A stretch of 64,000 nucleotides of DNA from positions 1 through 64,000 of the forward strand of contig JPHH03000081.1 of NCBI GenBank assembly GCA_000750105.3. Direction: 5' to 3'. This document shows positions 21,994-34,423 of this stretch, piece after piece. This stretch comes from Tolypocladium sp. Sup5 PDA-1 (lineage: Eukaryota; Ascomycota; Sordariomycetes; Hypocreales; Ophiocordycipitaceae). A program made the translations under genes and the position numbers. The notes beneath the pieces were generated by a model. It was not told where the DNA came from. It saw only the letters and a list, made by a program, of their open reading frames with translations, and did no database searches. The stretch's first letter is position 1; every line of letters starts with the position of its first letter.

Positions 21994-22469
21994 GCGGCTG
22001 GTGCCAAGCGGAGGGAACGCTGTACGAGTGGCATGTTTTAAGCGACGATGGGATGAGGATGAGGCAGAGTCATGGCACCACTGTGGATGCGCGGATGCGC
22101 GAGGTGCACTTACATGAGTGACGGAGAAGCAAAACGGGTCCCGTTGCAGACGGCCCGAGCGACTTTCTTGTACATATTGAACCGTCGCCATCAACTGATG
22201 TCGATACGACCAGACTGCATATGCAACTGCATGCGTGCCCGCAAACGTGACACGGCCGACGGATGCCATCCGCAGCGTCGACCAAATCCATCCTCACCAG
22301 CATCACATCCTTGAATCCACTGCCGCGACTCCCGAGAAAATTATTAAATGCAAGACCTGTTCATTTCGCCATCTCCAGTACCGTCGTAGGCAAGACAGAG
22401 CCAAGCACCGGCGCGTTTGACAGTAAATTGCACTAAATACTTTTCTTCAATGTACTCGGCGTCCAAGCA
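21994..22469. other. Intergenic region between convergent genes
   Basis: The 3' flanks of the HsbA-like gene and of the aminotransferase gene. Nothing else recognised. Confidence 0.45.
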
Positions 22470-23720
22470 TCAGTCCAGCTGGTCCACCGTCTGCGCGGCC
22501 CCGTTCCCGTTGGCATCCGCCCCCACCGCGCCCTCGACCTCCCCATCCGCCGCCGTCACGGCGAAGCGCCACCCGAACTCGTCCTTGGCCTTGCCCAGCT
22601 GGACGGCCTTGAGCTGCGTCAGCACCCGGATGCACACCGGCCCGGCGTCCTCCTGCGCCGCAGGGATGTACGTGACCGTCTCGGACTCGGCGTCGGCGCT
22701 CACGCGCGGCCCGGCCGGCAGCAGGCCCGGGCTGATGCGCCGCGTGATGCTCCGGATGGGCACCAGCGCGGCGGCGGTGCCGGCGGCCATGACCTCGCTG
22801 AACGCCGGCAGCTCGGCGTACTTGATGGCCCTCTTCTCCGTCTTCCAGCCGTAGCTGCGCGCGATCCGCAGCACGCTGTCGCTCGTGACGCTGTCGATGA
22901 CGCAGCTCGAGTCCGGCACCACGAGCGTCACGTCGTCGGGGCCCGCGGCAATGACGCCGATGAAGCCGCTCGTGCTGAACTCGTCCACGTCCTCGTGCCG
23001 CGCGCTGTCCAGGTGCAGCGTGATGCCGAAGCCCTCCTGGCGCGCGCGGTCGCTCCAGCGCAGCACGGGCGCGTAGTTGCCGCCGACCTTTGCGCTGCCC
23101 GTGCCGTGCGGCGCCGCGCGGTCGAACTCGTCGAGCACCAGCGCGCGCACGGGCTGCGAGCCGTGGTACACGCCCGTGGGGATCACGAAGACGGCGAACG
23201 TGTACTCGTCGGGCGCCGTGAGCCCCAGCTGCGCGCTCGACCCGTACAGCTGCGGGCGCACGTACAGCGCCGCGCCCGTCGCGTGCGGCGGCACGAAGCC
23301 CGCGTTGAGGGCCACGGCGGCGCGGCAGGCCTGCAGGAACATGGCCTCGGGCACGCGCGGCATCGAGGCCACGTCGGCCGAGTGCTGCAGCCGCAGGGCG
23401 TTGCGGTCGGGCCGGAAGATGGCGATGTCGGCGTCGCCGGGCCCGCGGAAGGCCTTGAGGCCCTCGTACGCCTGCTGGCCGTAGTTGAGCGCGGGGGCCA
23501 TGCCGTGGATGCGCATGTACGGGTCGGCGACGAAGCGCAGCGGCGTCCACTGCCCGGTGGCCTTGTTGAACGTCGACTCGATGTGGCCGTTGACTGACAC
23601 GTTGCGTTAGCCTCGCGCGGCAGACGGACAAGGAGTTCCGTACTCACCCTCGCGGACGCGGAAGCCTACATTGGACCAGTCAATCGTGTTAACCGGCGGC
23701 GGGGGGAACGAAGCAGCCAT
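22470..23720 (-). CDS. Branched-chain amino acid aminotransferase (class IV PLP enzyme)
   Basis: Two exons (23720-23648 and 23593-22470; 54-nt intron GTGAGT..TGTCAG) give 398 aa. The splice produces VREVNGHIES, linking the N-terminal PPPPVNTIDWSNVGF to the catalytic domain. Class IV fold-type features are clear: ALNYGQQAYEGLKAFRG, RLQHSA, YVRPQLYGS, and SAKVGGNYAPVL with the PLP-binding Lys. It should transaminate Leu, Ile and Val with 2-oxoglutarate. No mitochondrial presequence is evident, so a cytosolic isoform is likely. The C-terminus has an unusual extension (GANGNG-like low complexity, about 20 residues). BCAT-like enzymes also occur in secondary-metabolite pathways, but no such partners adjoin it. 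Confidence 0.9.
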
Positions 23721-24792
23721 GGTGATGATGCTGCTGCTCGTCGACTCGTGCAACGTCGGGGTGAAGCTTAATTCCGCTGGCGGCCGCCGTTTCTGCAGCT
23801 GCCAATTGGTGCAATAACGGCGCAAAAGACGTTTCCAAACCGGTCAAGCGTTTCGTCTCGAGTCTAGCAAGCGCGACAGCAAAGGCGGGATGGCGCAGAG
23901 GAGGAGAGAGAAGAAGCCACCGAGTCCCGTTGTCACTGGAAGAACCGGAAGATGGGGGACGCTCGGGCTCCAGCACAGCTCAGGCGCTGTCAGTCACCGA
24001 CCAACCCACTAAACCACTCCCGAGACCCCCGATGTCGGGCTGCGGGGTGCCGCTTGCGGTGTTTCAACGAGGGGCATGGGATCCAGTGCCGTCATTGGCC
24101 CGCCTCACCGAGGGCCTCACCGGCGTCACCCAACCCGCCGGCTGCATGTGGCACGTTGGATGGTGCGTTGCATCGCGGCGAATCAGACGCAGCAGTATTC
24201 AAATACAGTGTCCAATGACCGGAGACAGTGGTCTGGGCATCTCAGATTACACGTACGGGCAAAATGCCGCAAACACTGTAAGATGACAGGACCACGGCAT
24301 AAGCTTCGAACCAGCAGTTGTCGTCGCAGTGCAGCTCAATTGCATTCATCTATAAACAAATGAGATCCATGCTCTCGTCCCTCGTATCCATCCGGCCCAT
24401 ACATGTATGCCATCTCGTAACCTCATCGCCAACGAGCCCAAAAGCTCCCCAAATCAAATCAAACCGCAGCTTGTAAATACCCGGGATGCGAAAGCAGGCA
24501 GTCATGCCCGTGTAGTGTGTGCGTGCCGTGAGAGCGTCTCCAGATAGTCAGAGCTTTCTCGCGGCGTCGGCTCCATTAGTTGTTGGTCTCGTGCCGTGAG
24601 GCCGCCGTCGGGCATTCTTTTGGGTCTTGTGTTTGCGTATATGCAGCGTCGATATGGCCCTTTTCGTTTCCTGTCCAGTTCAACTCCTCAACTTCCGTAT
24701 GCCCCCCAAGCTAGTAACAAAAGCACTCCAACTCGCTCAACGCCTCGCAAAGATCGGAAATTGTCATTGTGTATTGAGTGGATGTGGATCCG
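23721..24792. other. Intergenic region of about 1.1 kb
   Basis: Promoter of the aminotransferase gene and 3' flank of the trehalose synthase subunit gene. No gene recognised. Confidence 0.45.
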
Positions 24793-27652
24793 CTACGGGA
24801 GCGATGCCAGGCGCTGCAGGCAGTTGAGAACACCTGAGAGTCCATCATTAGCCTTCATTGCTCAGCACCATATCGGCTTGGAAGAACTTACCGCTGACGC
24901 CCTGTGTCGAGGTCGCTGCAGCCTCCGTGTTCCGGTTTCCGAGGCTCACCGTCATCACGTTCTCGACCGTCCCGCAGTGCTGCAGCTTGTTCGCCCACTT
25001 AAACACCTTCTCGTCCTCGCGGCCGGCGCCGACAATCATGAGGAAGTCGACGGGACTCTTCGTCTCGCTCTCCGACCCCAGCCGGGCCTTGAGCTTGTCA
25101 AACACATTCTGGGCGGCCGTACTCTTGGTGTAGTCTATGGACTCGACCACAATGGAGCCGTCCAGGGCAATGGCATGCACCCGCTGCGACTCGCACGCGT
25201 CGTTGACATGGGTGGCACAGTCGGACGCCTGCCGGGACGCCGTCTCGTAGTCCTCGGCGCCGTCGTAGTGGAAGAGGAGGCTGCAGTGACGCTCCTCAAT
25301 CTCCGTGCCGGGCGTCCTCTCCAGGAAGTACGTCATGATGGGCTTGACGGACGTCTTCCAGTCCTCGATTTGAGTATTGTCCGACATCTCAACCCACTTC
25401 TCGGAGCCGCAGTCCCTGATGAAGCACCCGCCCTCGGCGATGAGTCCCAGGTTGGGCACCCGTCGGAAAACGCGATCGAGCTCTTCCGGCCGGCGGCCCG
25501 ACATGACGTAGACAATGTTGCGCTCGTCCAGCAGCAGGTCGTTCAGGACGTCCAGCGTTCGCTGCGGGCTGACGGGGATGATCTGGTTCACCGGGCCCCA
25601 GCTGACCAGCGTGCCTTCGTAGTCAAGCATGAACAGCCGACGGTTGGACCTTTCATACTTTGCCGAGACATCCTGCATCGAGAGCCGAGGAACGCTGGTC
25701 TGATCCCGCTTGTGCTGCTCATCGTAGGCCCTATCCAGATGCGAGAGCAGCTCGCTGAACCAGTGCGACCCCGTGTGGCGAGCAACCGACTCGTACAGCT
25801 TCTCCCAGCGCCGCGTCTTCTCCTCGTCTCCCATCTCGAGAGCCTGCTTGATGGCGTCGGCGCACTGGCGGTAGTCCCACGGGTTGACCGACAGCTCGTT
25901 CTTGTTGAACAGCGACGACGTGCCCGTGAACTCTGACAGGATGAGCGAGCCGTGCTTCTGGTGTGGATGGATCCTTCCATCCTGGCAAAAGATGTACTCG
26001 TGGGAGGTCAGGTTCATGCCCTCGCGCTGGCTCGTAATCATCAGGGCGTCGGCGATTGTGAGCAGGGCGAGGTACTGCGCGTAGTCAATATCCTGCTTGA
26101 GGTAGACGACCGGCTGGTAGGCCAGGTTCGCCCACGACGAGTTGACACGGGTGACAATGTCCGAGACCGTGGCATCGAGGTCCGTCTTTTCGCTCGACGA
26201 CAGAGCAACCTGGATCAAGACGGTATTCTCGCGCCACTGGGGGTTCTTGTTCAGAAACAGCTCGTAGGACAGCAGCTTCTGCCGCACGCCCCGCACGTGG
26301 TCGAGCTTGTCCCGGGCAACGATGAGCTTCTTCCCTTTGTACCGCTCTTGGAGGATGTTGAGCCAGCGCATGACATCCTCCCCGCCACGGTGCTTCCTCA
26401 GGCTGACGGGGTCGATGCCAATGGCCATGTTGACCACATCGACGAAGCGATCTTCCAGCTGCAGGCCCTCGGGCGTCGCTTCCACGGTGAGCAGGCGACT
26501 GCAGGTCTGCAGGAAGTGCCGGGTATACTCTTGGATCTGGAAACCGAGGAGATTGGCCCCCAGCATGCCCTCGAGCAGCTCCTTGCGGACGGCCAGGCAG
26601 CGGAAGACCTCCGACGAAGGAAAGGGGACGTGCAGGAAGAAGCCAATCTTGGCGTCCGGGAGCTTCTTGCGGACCATGCCGGCGACGAGTAGCAGGTGGT
26701 AGTCGTGGATCCAGATGACGTCGTTGCGCTTCCAGTTGTCGACAATCTTGTCGGCAAAGCGCTGGTTCACGTTGACGTAGTACTTCCACGAGTGGTCCTC
26801 GTAGGCCTTGCTCTTGGGGTTGTCGGGGATCTGGTAGTGGAAGACGGGCCACAGGATCTGCTTGCAAAAGTGGCTGTAGTGGCCGTCAAAGTCCTTGTCG
26901 GAGCAAAAGACGGTCAGCATGTCGTGCTGCGTGGCCAGCGTGTCCTCGATGTCCTGCTTCTGCTGCGTGCCCTCGAGCGCGTCGGTGGGCATGCCCAGGG
27001 TCCCGACCCAGGTGTACTCCTTGAGCTTGCCATCGCGGGCCGCCGCCTCGGCCGCGTTGCGCAGGCCGCCGTTGCCCTGGTCCGCGTCGACGACGGTCCA
27101 CGGCGCCGACGAGAAGACGCGGTCGGTGCTGTCGCTCCGCAGCAGCGGCCGGGGCTGGACGACGCCGCGGCGGCCCAGCTCGCGCGCCTTTTGCAGGGTG
27201 CGGGTGCGCTCGAAGATCTCGGCCGGCGGCGGCGAGTTGGCGCGCGAGCGAGGCTGGTTGGCGCGGGCGCCCCAGCTCGAGGCCGCCTGGTCGGTCGGGG
27301 AGCCTAGCTCGTGCGGGAACTGGATGCGGAAGCCATCCTCGTTGGCCCAGGGGTCGGGGGACTCGCGGTCGTCGACCGGCGTGTGCGGCGGCGTGAGGTC
27401 GGGCCGCGGGGTGAAGAGGCTGGGCTGCACATCGGCGAGAGGAGCAGCAGTCGCCTTGGGCACGGGCGGGATCGTCTTGGCCCGGCGGCGCGCGAGTTCG
27501 CTTCGTCGAGGCGGCGTTCCAGGGAGGTTGAACTGGATCGTCTTGGGGAGGAAGCTGTCGATGCAGATTTGCGTCAGCCGTGTCCGTCTGCGCCAATTAT
27601 TGCAGTCAATGCTTGTCCCGGGCACCTACAGCGAGCACACAAAGACAGTCAT
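24793..27652 (-). CDS. Regulatory subunit of the trehalose-6-phosphate synthase/phosphatase complex (TPS3/TSL1-like)
   Basis: Three exons (27652-27630, 27554-24892, 24833-24793) give 908 aa. The first exon is only 23 nt and encodes MTVFVCSL; splicing (75-nt intron, branch GCTGACGC) yields the family start SLFLPKTIQFNLPG. The last intron (58 nt, branch GGCTAATG) restores the C-terminus GVSGVLNCLQRLASLP. A disordered N-terminal region is followed by a GT20 domain (HDYHLLLVAGM, FFLHVPFPSSEVFR, REGMNLTSHEY) and a HAD phosphatase-like domain. The sugar-nucleotide and HAD motifs deviate: the HAD nucleophile motif reads LDYEGTL instead of DYDGTL. This supports a structural or regulatory subunit scaffolding Tps1 and Tps2 rather than an enzyme. 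Trehalose protects against heat, desiccation and osmotic stress. Confidence 0.9.
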
Positions 27653-30600
27653 GTTGAGCTACAGCTCGCGCCAGGCGCAGCGTCGTCGTCGCAAGGGCAC
27701 GGCTGGAGTCGCAGCAGAGGAGGGAAATCCGCTCCCCGTGGTTGTGGTGCAAAGGCTAGCTCCTCGTTATCCAGCACATGTGGAGCAATTGATGACGCAG
27801 CCGGGCAGTGAAAGCCCGAGAGCAAATGGACGAGGCTGCAGAGGCGCGCAGGGGGCCGTAGAAGAGCGCGGCCGTTCGGCGTCGAGCGACAGCTGCGGTC
27901 GGTGAAGACGTTTCCAGAAGATTCGTCGCTGGGAGTTGGAGTTTGCTGAATGGAGGTTCTGTTCCAGGCAAGGCAGGGCAAGGCAAGGTAAGGTATGTAG
28001 GTATGCGGGGTTGGCGTTTGCGACAGCGAGTGGTGCTGCTAAAAAAGGTTCCAGTGGCTAGCTCCGGGCCTTGCGCTCTCGGCTCCTTTCGGCAGCAGCG
28101 CAAACGACGGAATAAAAAATTCCAGGTCTTGGACGAGCAGTCGGTTTCTTCTGACGTAGCTGGTTCCGACCTGCAGGTTCAGAACCAAGGCCCAGAGCAA
28201 GCTCGGGGCGTTTTGCGTACGTACCTGCGACAGGTGGTGACGGGATGGGATCAGACTGACATCCGCGCCGTGGCAGGGCAAGGAGGTTTTGGTCCGTGGG
28301 GAACACGGGCCGGTCACTGCAGCCAGTGATGCAGACGGGCAGAAAACCGGGCCAAGGAACAATTGGAGGCTGATGAATCGAACGAAGCAATGGGTTCAAC
28401 AGAAAGGGAGCCCTCCAATGGCAGAGGCATCGGCCAGGCTGATAAGGCAGAGGTACGAATACGTCACGTTGGGGAAGATCGATCGCTCAGCGCCCTCTGC
28501 TCGAGACGTGTGAGCTTCAGGTCTTATTAGCTTGGCGCCGTGAATCAAATCGACTCGATTGCTGCCGGCTGTCCGCGGCCTGGCTGGTTCCGGCTTATAT
28601 GCTTGGACATGGACATGTCCCTCTCGTCTCGTCTCCTCCCGCTGCGCGCTGACGGCTGCGCGCAAAGAGCAGATAAAACGCTCGAGCCCACGCGCTGGGA
28701 TAGGATAGGAGCCACGTCTCGTCGACGCTGTCTCTGCGCGGCAATTATCTTGGATGTGTGTGACTTGCCCGCGTCGCGGTTTGCGTAGGTTCATAGCCCC
28801 CCAAGCCCCCATCGCCCCCATCGACCCATCGCGACAACCATCGGGTATCGCCAACGGGAGGAGCTAAGCCTCCACGGGTATGTACTTTGCATCATTACAG
28901 CACTCTACAATAGGTACGAGTACTTCTGGCGTACAAGCTAACGGCCGCCCTCCGCGCGTCCATGGCGTGTGTGGATGGATGGATGGATGGCCGTCATGGC
29001 ATCAAACAGCCAGGCCTTGTCCAGACCCAGCACTAGGCCCTCCTCGCCCTGATGAGCCTGAACCCGAACCTGAACCTGTCTCTGGAAAAATCAAGGCACC
29101 ACCACATCCTCCATGACGACGAGGGGAAAGCTCCATTTTCCTGCTGGTCCCGCGCTCATACGGCCAATTACTCGCTCACCTCTCCAGCCCGGGGCCCAGT
29201 TATCACCGCCCCGTCTTGCCGTCGTCTCCTCACGCTGCCCAGAGCTTCCTCCCATGTGGCGTCTCTGGCAGCTCTCGTTCGACGCCGCTCAACAAAGGGC
29301 AGGCCTGGCCGCCGTCCATGGATGATAGGTACTCGGCTGCCCCCCCCCAAAGGGAACCTGGGAGGCATGCAACGATTCATGCAAATGCGCTCGCTTCCTC
29401 GCGGACGGGCCGGGCCCTGGCGGAGCTCCTGCAGCAAACACCTGCCTCCCTTCTGCACTTGCGGCCCAATCCGAGGCGTGACATGGCATGCATCCGTGGG
29501 CGCGCCAGAGAACAACCGTGCGCGGCGTTGGGCCAAGGCAGGCTGGTGCTGGGAATGCCGAGCAACAGAATGAGCAGTCGTTTGCGTTTGGGCCGTGATG
29601 CCAGCACAAGCAAAGGCTCACGAGGTCCACGGCGAACGACGGCCCCGCAGCTGTCATGTTGGTGGCTTGGGGGCAAGAAAGCAGCAAACGCCCGGCGTTA
29701 TTGGAGCTGAGCAATCAGCCTTTGGTTGATGTTGCCGTTGTCCGTACCAAGTACGGATAGACTCGTCGGACAACTCGGCCGTTCCCAGAGACTTTTTAAT
29801 ACAGCACCGTGTTGGGGGTGAGACGTGGCGGTGCCCCATGCTGGACGGGGGCTGTTAGCGGAAGCTTCACCGGGCCAGGCTGGAAAGTCTCACTCTCGAC
29901 GACCCTCCAACAACGGCTTCCGCAAAGGGGCAATATCCCCTCTGGACTCTCGAGCCTGTGCAACAGCCTTGGGCACAAGTCCAAGATTACCAAGTTACGG
30001 CATTGGGCAGACCAGACGAGTCTCGACCAGTCCGTCGCGTCTACGAACCCCTATATCATTTCCAAAGTCTCAAAACGTGGCCCCAGCTGTCGTCCAGTGA
30101 GGCTATTTACAAACCTAGTGCCCACGTCCATTGGCCTCTTGCCGCGGTGCAGTACTACCCTACACAACCCACCTTGCAGTTCCTTTCCCTGGATGCACGC
30201 CTGTTCTTGTGCTCCCCCAAGCAGAAGCTCGCACAGGACGCCATGCAGCACTGTCCAAGAGCGGCCAAGAGTACGGATTACTGGCCCGGGGAGATCGCGT
30301 CATATCCGGTTACGTACCTATAAGGTAAGTTAGATGCGCAGTATACATCTACGTAGGTAGTCTTAGCCCAACCGATAACCAACCATTGACTCACAAGTCG
30401 ATTGGCTGGCCAAGCATGGCGTTGAGCAACTTTCGCAATCCCTCGTGTAAGTCAACGTTGCGGGATGGGGCAACCCCGTTTCCCCTCATAGCCACCAGCC
30501 CGAGCTCCGACAACCCAAGTACAGGACTGGACGCCACGGAATGCCCGACGCCCATCACGAACTGGGCGTCTTTCACAAGCTTTCGAGTTGCATGCCGCCC

Positions 30601-30886
30601 CGCATGGTTGCAACTGCTCCCCTCTTTACGCCCTCCAACTGCCTCGTTGGGCCTGCCTCTTAGCCAGTACCGTGCCTCGCCCTACCTGATGCTGGCAGGT
30701 AATATCCAAACCGTCGGGGTTGGGCTTAGGGCTTGGGCTTGTCGGGGGATCCGAGGCTTCCATTGCTCTTGAGACAAGTCACCCAAGACAAATCACTCGA
30801 GTTGCTGTCAGCTTGACCTCATCATGCGGTATATCGAATTAATCACAGGCGCGCCATGCCGGGTCTATCACCAACGCCTTCTAATT
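27653..30886. other. Intergenic region of about 3.2 kb
   Basis: The upstream region of the TPS3/TSL1-like gene and the 3' flank of RSA4. It holds a short GGAT repeat (28973-28990) and several tacggat/tccgtac motifs. Frames on both strands look non-coding. Confidence 0.45.
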
Positions 30887-32555
30887 CTAATTCTGCCACA
30901 GCCGCACGGCCTTGTCCTTGCCGCCGCTGGCCACTCGCTTCCCGTCCGGTGCCCAGTCAACGGCATACACCTCGTCACTATGCCCCGGCAGGTCCACGGC
31001 CAGCTTGTGTGTTGCCATGGACCACACCTTCAAAGTAGTGTCCTTCGACGCCGTCACAAGAAGACGCGAGTCCGCGGAAAACGCGCATTGATACACCGTT
31101 GCCACATGGCCCCGGAGCGTGTTGATGAACTTGCCGTCCCTGCCGCATCCTGTTAGTTGAACCATCTCACGCGCACACAAGACTGCTTGTTCGTACCTTG
31201 CACTCCAGATCTTGGTGTGATTGTCCCACCCTGCGCTGGCGATGAGGGTATTGTCCGGTGAAAACGTTACGTGGTTGATCTGCTTCTGGTGTCCAACCAT
31301 GCGGGCGACGGGTTTCGTGCCTTGCGACGGATCCCACAAGTACATGGTAAAGTCGTCACTGGCCGAAACTAACCGCTCCGACAGCTTGCCCTGGACCCTC
31401 GCGGCCTTTTCAAAGCGCTCCTTTGCCTTGGCTCGCTTTTCTCCATCTGTCCCTGGCACTGGTGTGTGGTCGAAGTAGGCAGTTCGCAGCGCAAAGTCCG
31501 TGGACAAGGCCAAGTGGTTGATCCAGTGGGCATGTGCTGACAGGGTGTGCACAAGGACTCCCTTCTCCGCGTTCCAAACCTTGACTGTCTTGTCATGGCT
31601 GCCAGTGTAAATGAGCCCAGTCCCGCCCCATCTGACACAGCTTACGGAGCTTTTGTGTCCCGACAGGACATGCTCGGTCCGGCCCGTGTTCACCACCCAG
31701 ACTCGGACCGTTGCGTCCTTGCTGGCACTGGCCAACCGCGGCGTTCCGTCTCTCCAGAGGTGGTACGGCTCCCAGGCCATGTTGGTAATCCACTTGGCGT
31801 GCCCGGTCAAGGGTCCTGAGCCCATGGGCTTGCCCGTTTGCGGATCCCATAGCCGCACTGACTTGTCCATACTGCCGGTCGCTAGCCGCATGCCATCAGC
31901 TGACCAGGCTACACAAAGAACCCAATGCGTATGTCCAGAGAGCGTGTACTTGGGCGTTCCGGTTTCCGTGTCCCAGATACGAGCATTCTTGTCTCCGGAG
32001 CCTGTTGCTAACCGCGCGCTCGTTGCCGGGCTGAATTGGGCTGCCAGAATTGCCTCGCCATGGCCAGGTATCCGATGCGACATTCGCGTCACGGCCTGGA
32101 CTTTGAAAACGGCTTGGGGCTCGGCGGTAAGTGTCACGGTCGTCTCGAACGGGTTTTCGATGCCATGGCTGCGCAAGAGCTGAAGGAGATCGGTAGGGTA
32201 CTGGTCCACGATGATGTCTGTCTCGGGAATATGGATTCGGAAACGGTATGGGAGGAATTCTTCCTTCTCCTGCACGCGTGGAGGCAGTCAGCGGTCTGGT
32301 CTCAATTGCGTGGCAAAGGGGAATAGTCCATACCCTCGCGAGCAGTGTATTTAACAACAGCGAAAGATTCTTCTCTGAGGCATCGGCGAGCGGCACCTCG
32401 ATCACGTCGCAGACCTGCTTGCCGTCGCCGTCGAGGAACCGCGCCTTGAACGAGCCAGCCGGCCCGGCCGCCGCGGTAACATCCTGCTGGATCTGGGACC
32501 TTTCGAGGTTCTCCCTCCTCTGCCGTTTGGATGGCGGAGGCGCTATTGTCGCCAT
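30887..32555 (-). CDS. RSA4: Ribosome assembly factor RSA4 (NLE/Notchless WD40 protein)
   Basis: Three exons (32555-32334, 32269-31197, 31139-30887; introns of 64 and 57 nt) give 515 aa, the same length as I recall for yeast Rsa4. An N-terminal NLE ubiquitin-like domain (VIEVPLADASEKNLSLLLN, then FLPYRFRIHIPETDI) precedes eight WD40 repeats (for example GSGDKNARIWD, GSMDKSVRLWD, SASKDATVRVW, ASGGKDKAVRLWQN at the C-terminus). The NLE domain of this family docks on the MIDAS domain of the AAA ATPase Rea1/Mdn1 to drive pre-60S maturation. The second intron is 57 nt, a multiple of three, and has no stop, so an unspliced model would wrongly insert 19 residues between SAR and DGKF. Confidence 0.95.
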
Positions 32556-32828
32556 GTCGAAGTAAGAAGCGCGTGTGCGTTGGTTGATGGGCTCCGAGAC
32601 TCCAATGCTGATAACGCTGGACGGTGGGGAGTTGGCAAAAATCTGGAAAATTTGGGCGGTGAGGGTGGTACACAAACGCTAGCTCAAACAAGGCGAAAGT
32701 TGATAGCAATAGTGTTAGCACCGGCGCCGACATCGAACCCCACCAGGTGTCGGGCACTAATAAAAGGTGGTAGTGCAGCTCTCCACTGTGCAAGCCTCCA
32801 AGGGGGGTGCAGCCACGACCTCTGAAAG

Positions 32829-33919
32829 CTAACTCGCGGGCTGTTGTGTCGGCACTTGCTGCGATTGCTGCGGTTCCTGTTGAAGGCCCTGTGTCGGCGT
32901 TCCCTCTGACTGCCGATTCCCACGCAGTCGCTTCGGAGGTCCTGGATAGACTTGGTAGGACACCCCATTGTCCACGTGGGGAATCGGAACTGGTGTGTGG
33001 GTTGTAGGCTGCCCTGGCTGCGTCGCAGGTGGCATCGGCTCAAAATGCGGCTCTGCCATCCCCGGCGCAGGGGCAAGATTGCGATATTGGGCGCTGGGCA
33101 TCCGTTGAGGCGTGCTCGCGTGAGGGATGCCGTCGGGGTGAGGGATACGCGGCGGTCCTCTCTGCCGACTGGTATATCTAATACCCTGGGCTTCGAGTCT
33201 CCTCCTACTCTCTTCGATTTCCAGGTGTCGCCTCTCCTGAGCATCCTGTCTCCTTTGCCGCTGTACATCTTCGTTTTGGACAGCGTAAATGGCGGCAATG
33301 CGGAGCTGCATCTGGGCCAAGATGCCAAGTCGCTCTGGCTGCGACATCTTGCGGTAGTCGTTCTTGAATCGGTGGAACGTGTCACCGCTCAGTCGAAGAA
33401 CAGCGTCGGAAACACCAGCGACTTGGAGCGCAGCCGACGTCTCGGGATCTGGCCGGGGGCCCTCTGTTGTACGCGTCAGATCAACTCGGCGGACGAACAC
33501 TTGTTGCTCGCTGGGCACTCACCTGGCACCTCTTCCTCCTCGTTGTCCTCGACTTCGCTGCCTTCGGAGGGCGTTGGTGGCTCTGGTGTGCCGGGCTCGT
33601 GATTGTGATTGTCACAGATAACGGTCAATACCCAGCCCCCGACCGACTTGCGGTCCACGGCCTTGGCCTTCCATGGGCAGTTGGTCTTCTTGGTCGTCGT
33701 CTTGTGCTTCGTGGCCTGGCACCGATACGGGCGGCCGCCTCGTTCACAGACGAGATCAGCGCGCATTATGGGGGCGCCGGGCTTGCTGCGATGGGATCTC
33801 GCCTTGACAATCTTGTAGCCCTGCTTCTCCGTGCGGCTGTTGAGGTCGCGCATCAGGTCCTCGCAGCTGGCGTAGATGCCAGCCTGAGGCACCGTGACAG
33901 CCTCGAGGATGCCGAACAT
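32829..33919 (-). CDS. FAR1-like zinc-finger DNA-binding protein
   Basis: Two exons (33919-33523 and 33463-32829; 59-nt intron GTGAGT..AACAG, branch TCTGAC) give 343 aa. The N-terminal domain has the WRKY-GCM1/FAR1 pattern: C58, C81, then H105 and H107 in CDNHNHEP, with ADLVCERGG and TNCPWKAKAV as in FAR1-like fungal proteins. An acidic linker (EDNEEEEVP) is followed by a helical segment (FKNDYRKMSQPERLGILAQMQLRIAAIY), an R/Q/E-rich region and a Pro/Gln-rich tail. FAR1-type fingers derive from Mutator-like (MULE) transposases, but no transposase core is present here. So this looks like a domesticated nuclear regulator. It is divergently oriented from MSH4, 504 bp apart. Confidence 0.8.
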
Positions 33920-34423
33920 GGCTGCTTGTGGAAGTCGATGGACGTGTCGAACAGAGCAGAGGGATGTGCGTGTCTTTTCTTTGGCGCGTCGACGAGTGTG
34001 AGCGGGAGTTTATTGTGTGTCATTTAGAGGTCAGCCTGTGCGAGCGCCGAGACCCGAGGTGGAGGCGACAACGGCGTGGGCTGCGGGCGAAACATCGGCC
34101 CGTGCATGGACTTCCCTGGCTGTCGCCTTCCTCCATCTCTCACAGGACTCAGGAGGCCAACACCACATGGGCAGGTCCTAAAGGTCGCGACTGGCTCGTA
34201 AGAGCGCGAAGGGAGCTTGGCGTGCCTCAGGTATTCACGTACTAGGTAGACACTTGCAATGAGCCTGGATTTCTTGCTCTGATCCTCTCCATCTTCAGCG
34301 ACTCCCCAGTTTGTGCCGCTGTCAGTGATGACCAACTCCTAGCCGCACGACATCGAAAGGCTCCTGGACTGGCGACGGCGGGCCACTCTCCTGCTATTGC
34401 AGCGACTCGCACATGCGTCCATC
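33920..34423. other. Divergent promoter region between the FAR1-like gene and MSH4
   Basis: 504 bp separating the two start codons. No TATA box or obvious palindrome was recognised. Confidence 0.5.

Noticed and set aside
29110..29710. Overlapping open frames on both strands in the TPS3-RSA4 gap
   Set aside because: No domain, no signal peptide, no plausible splicing to extend them; composition looks non-coding.
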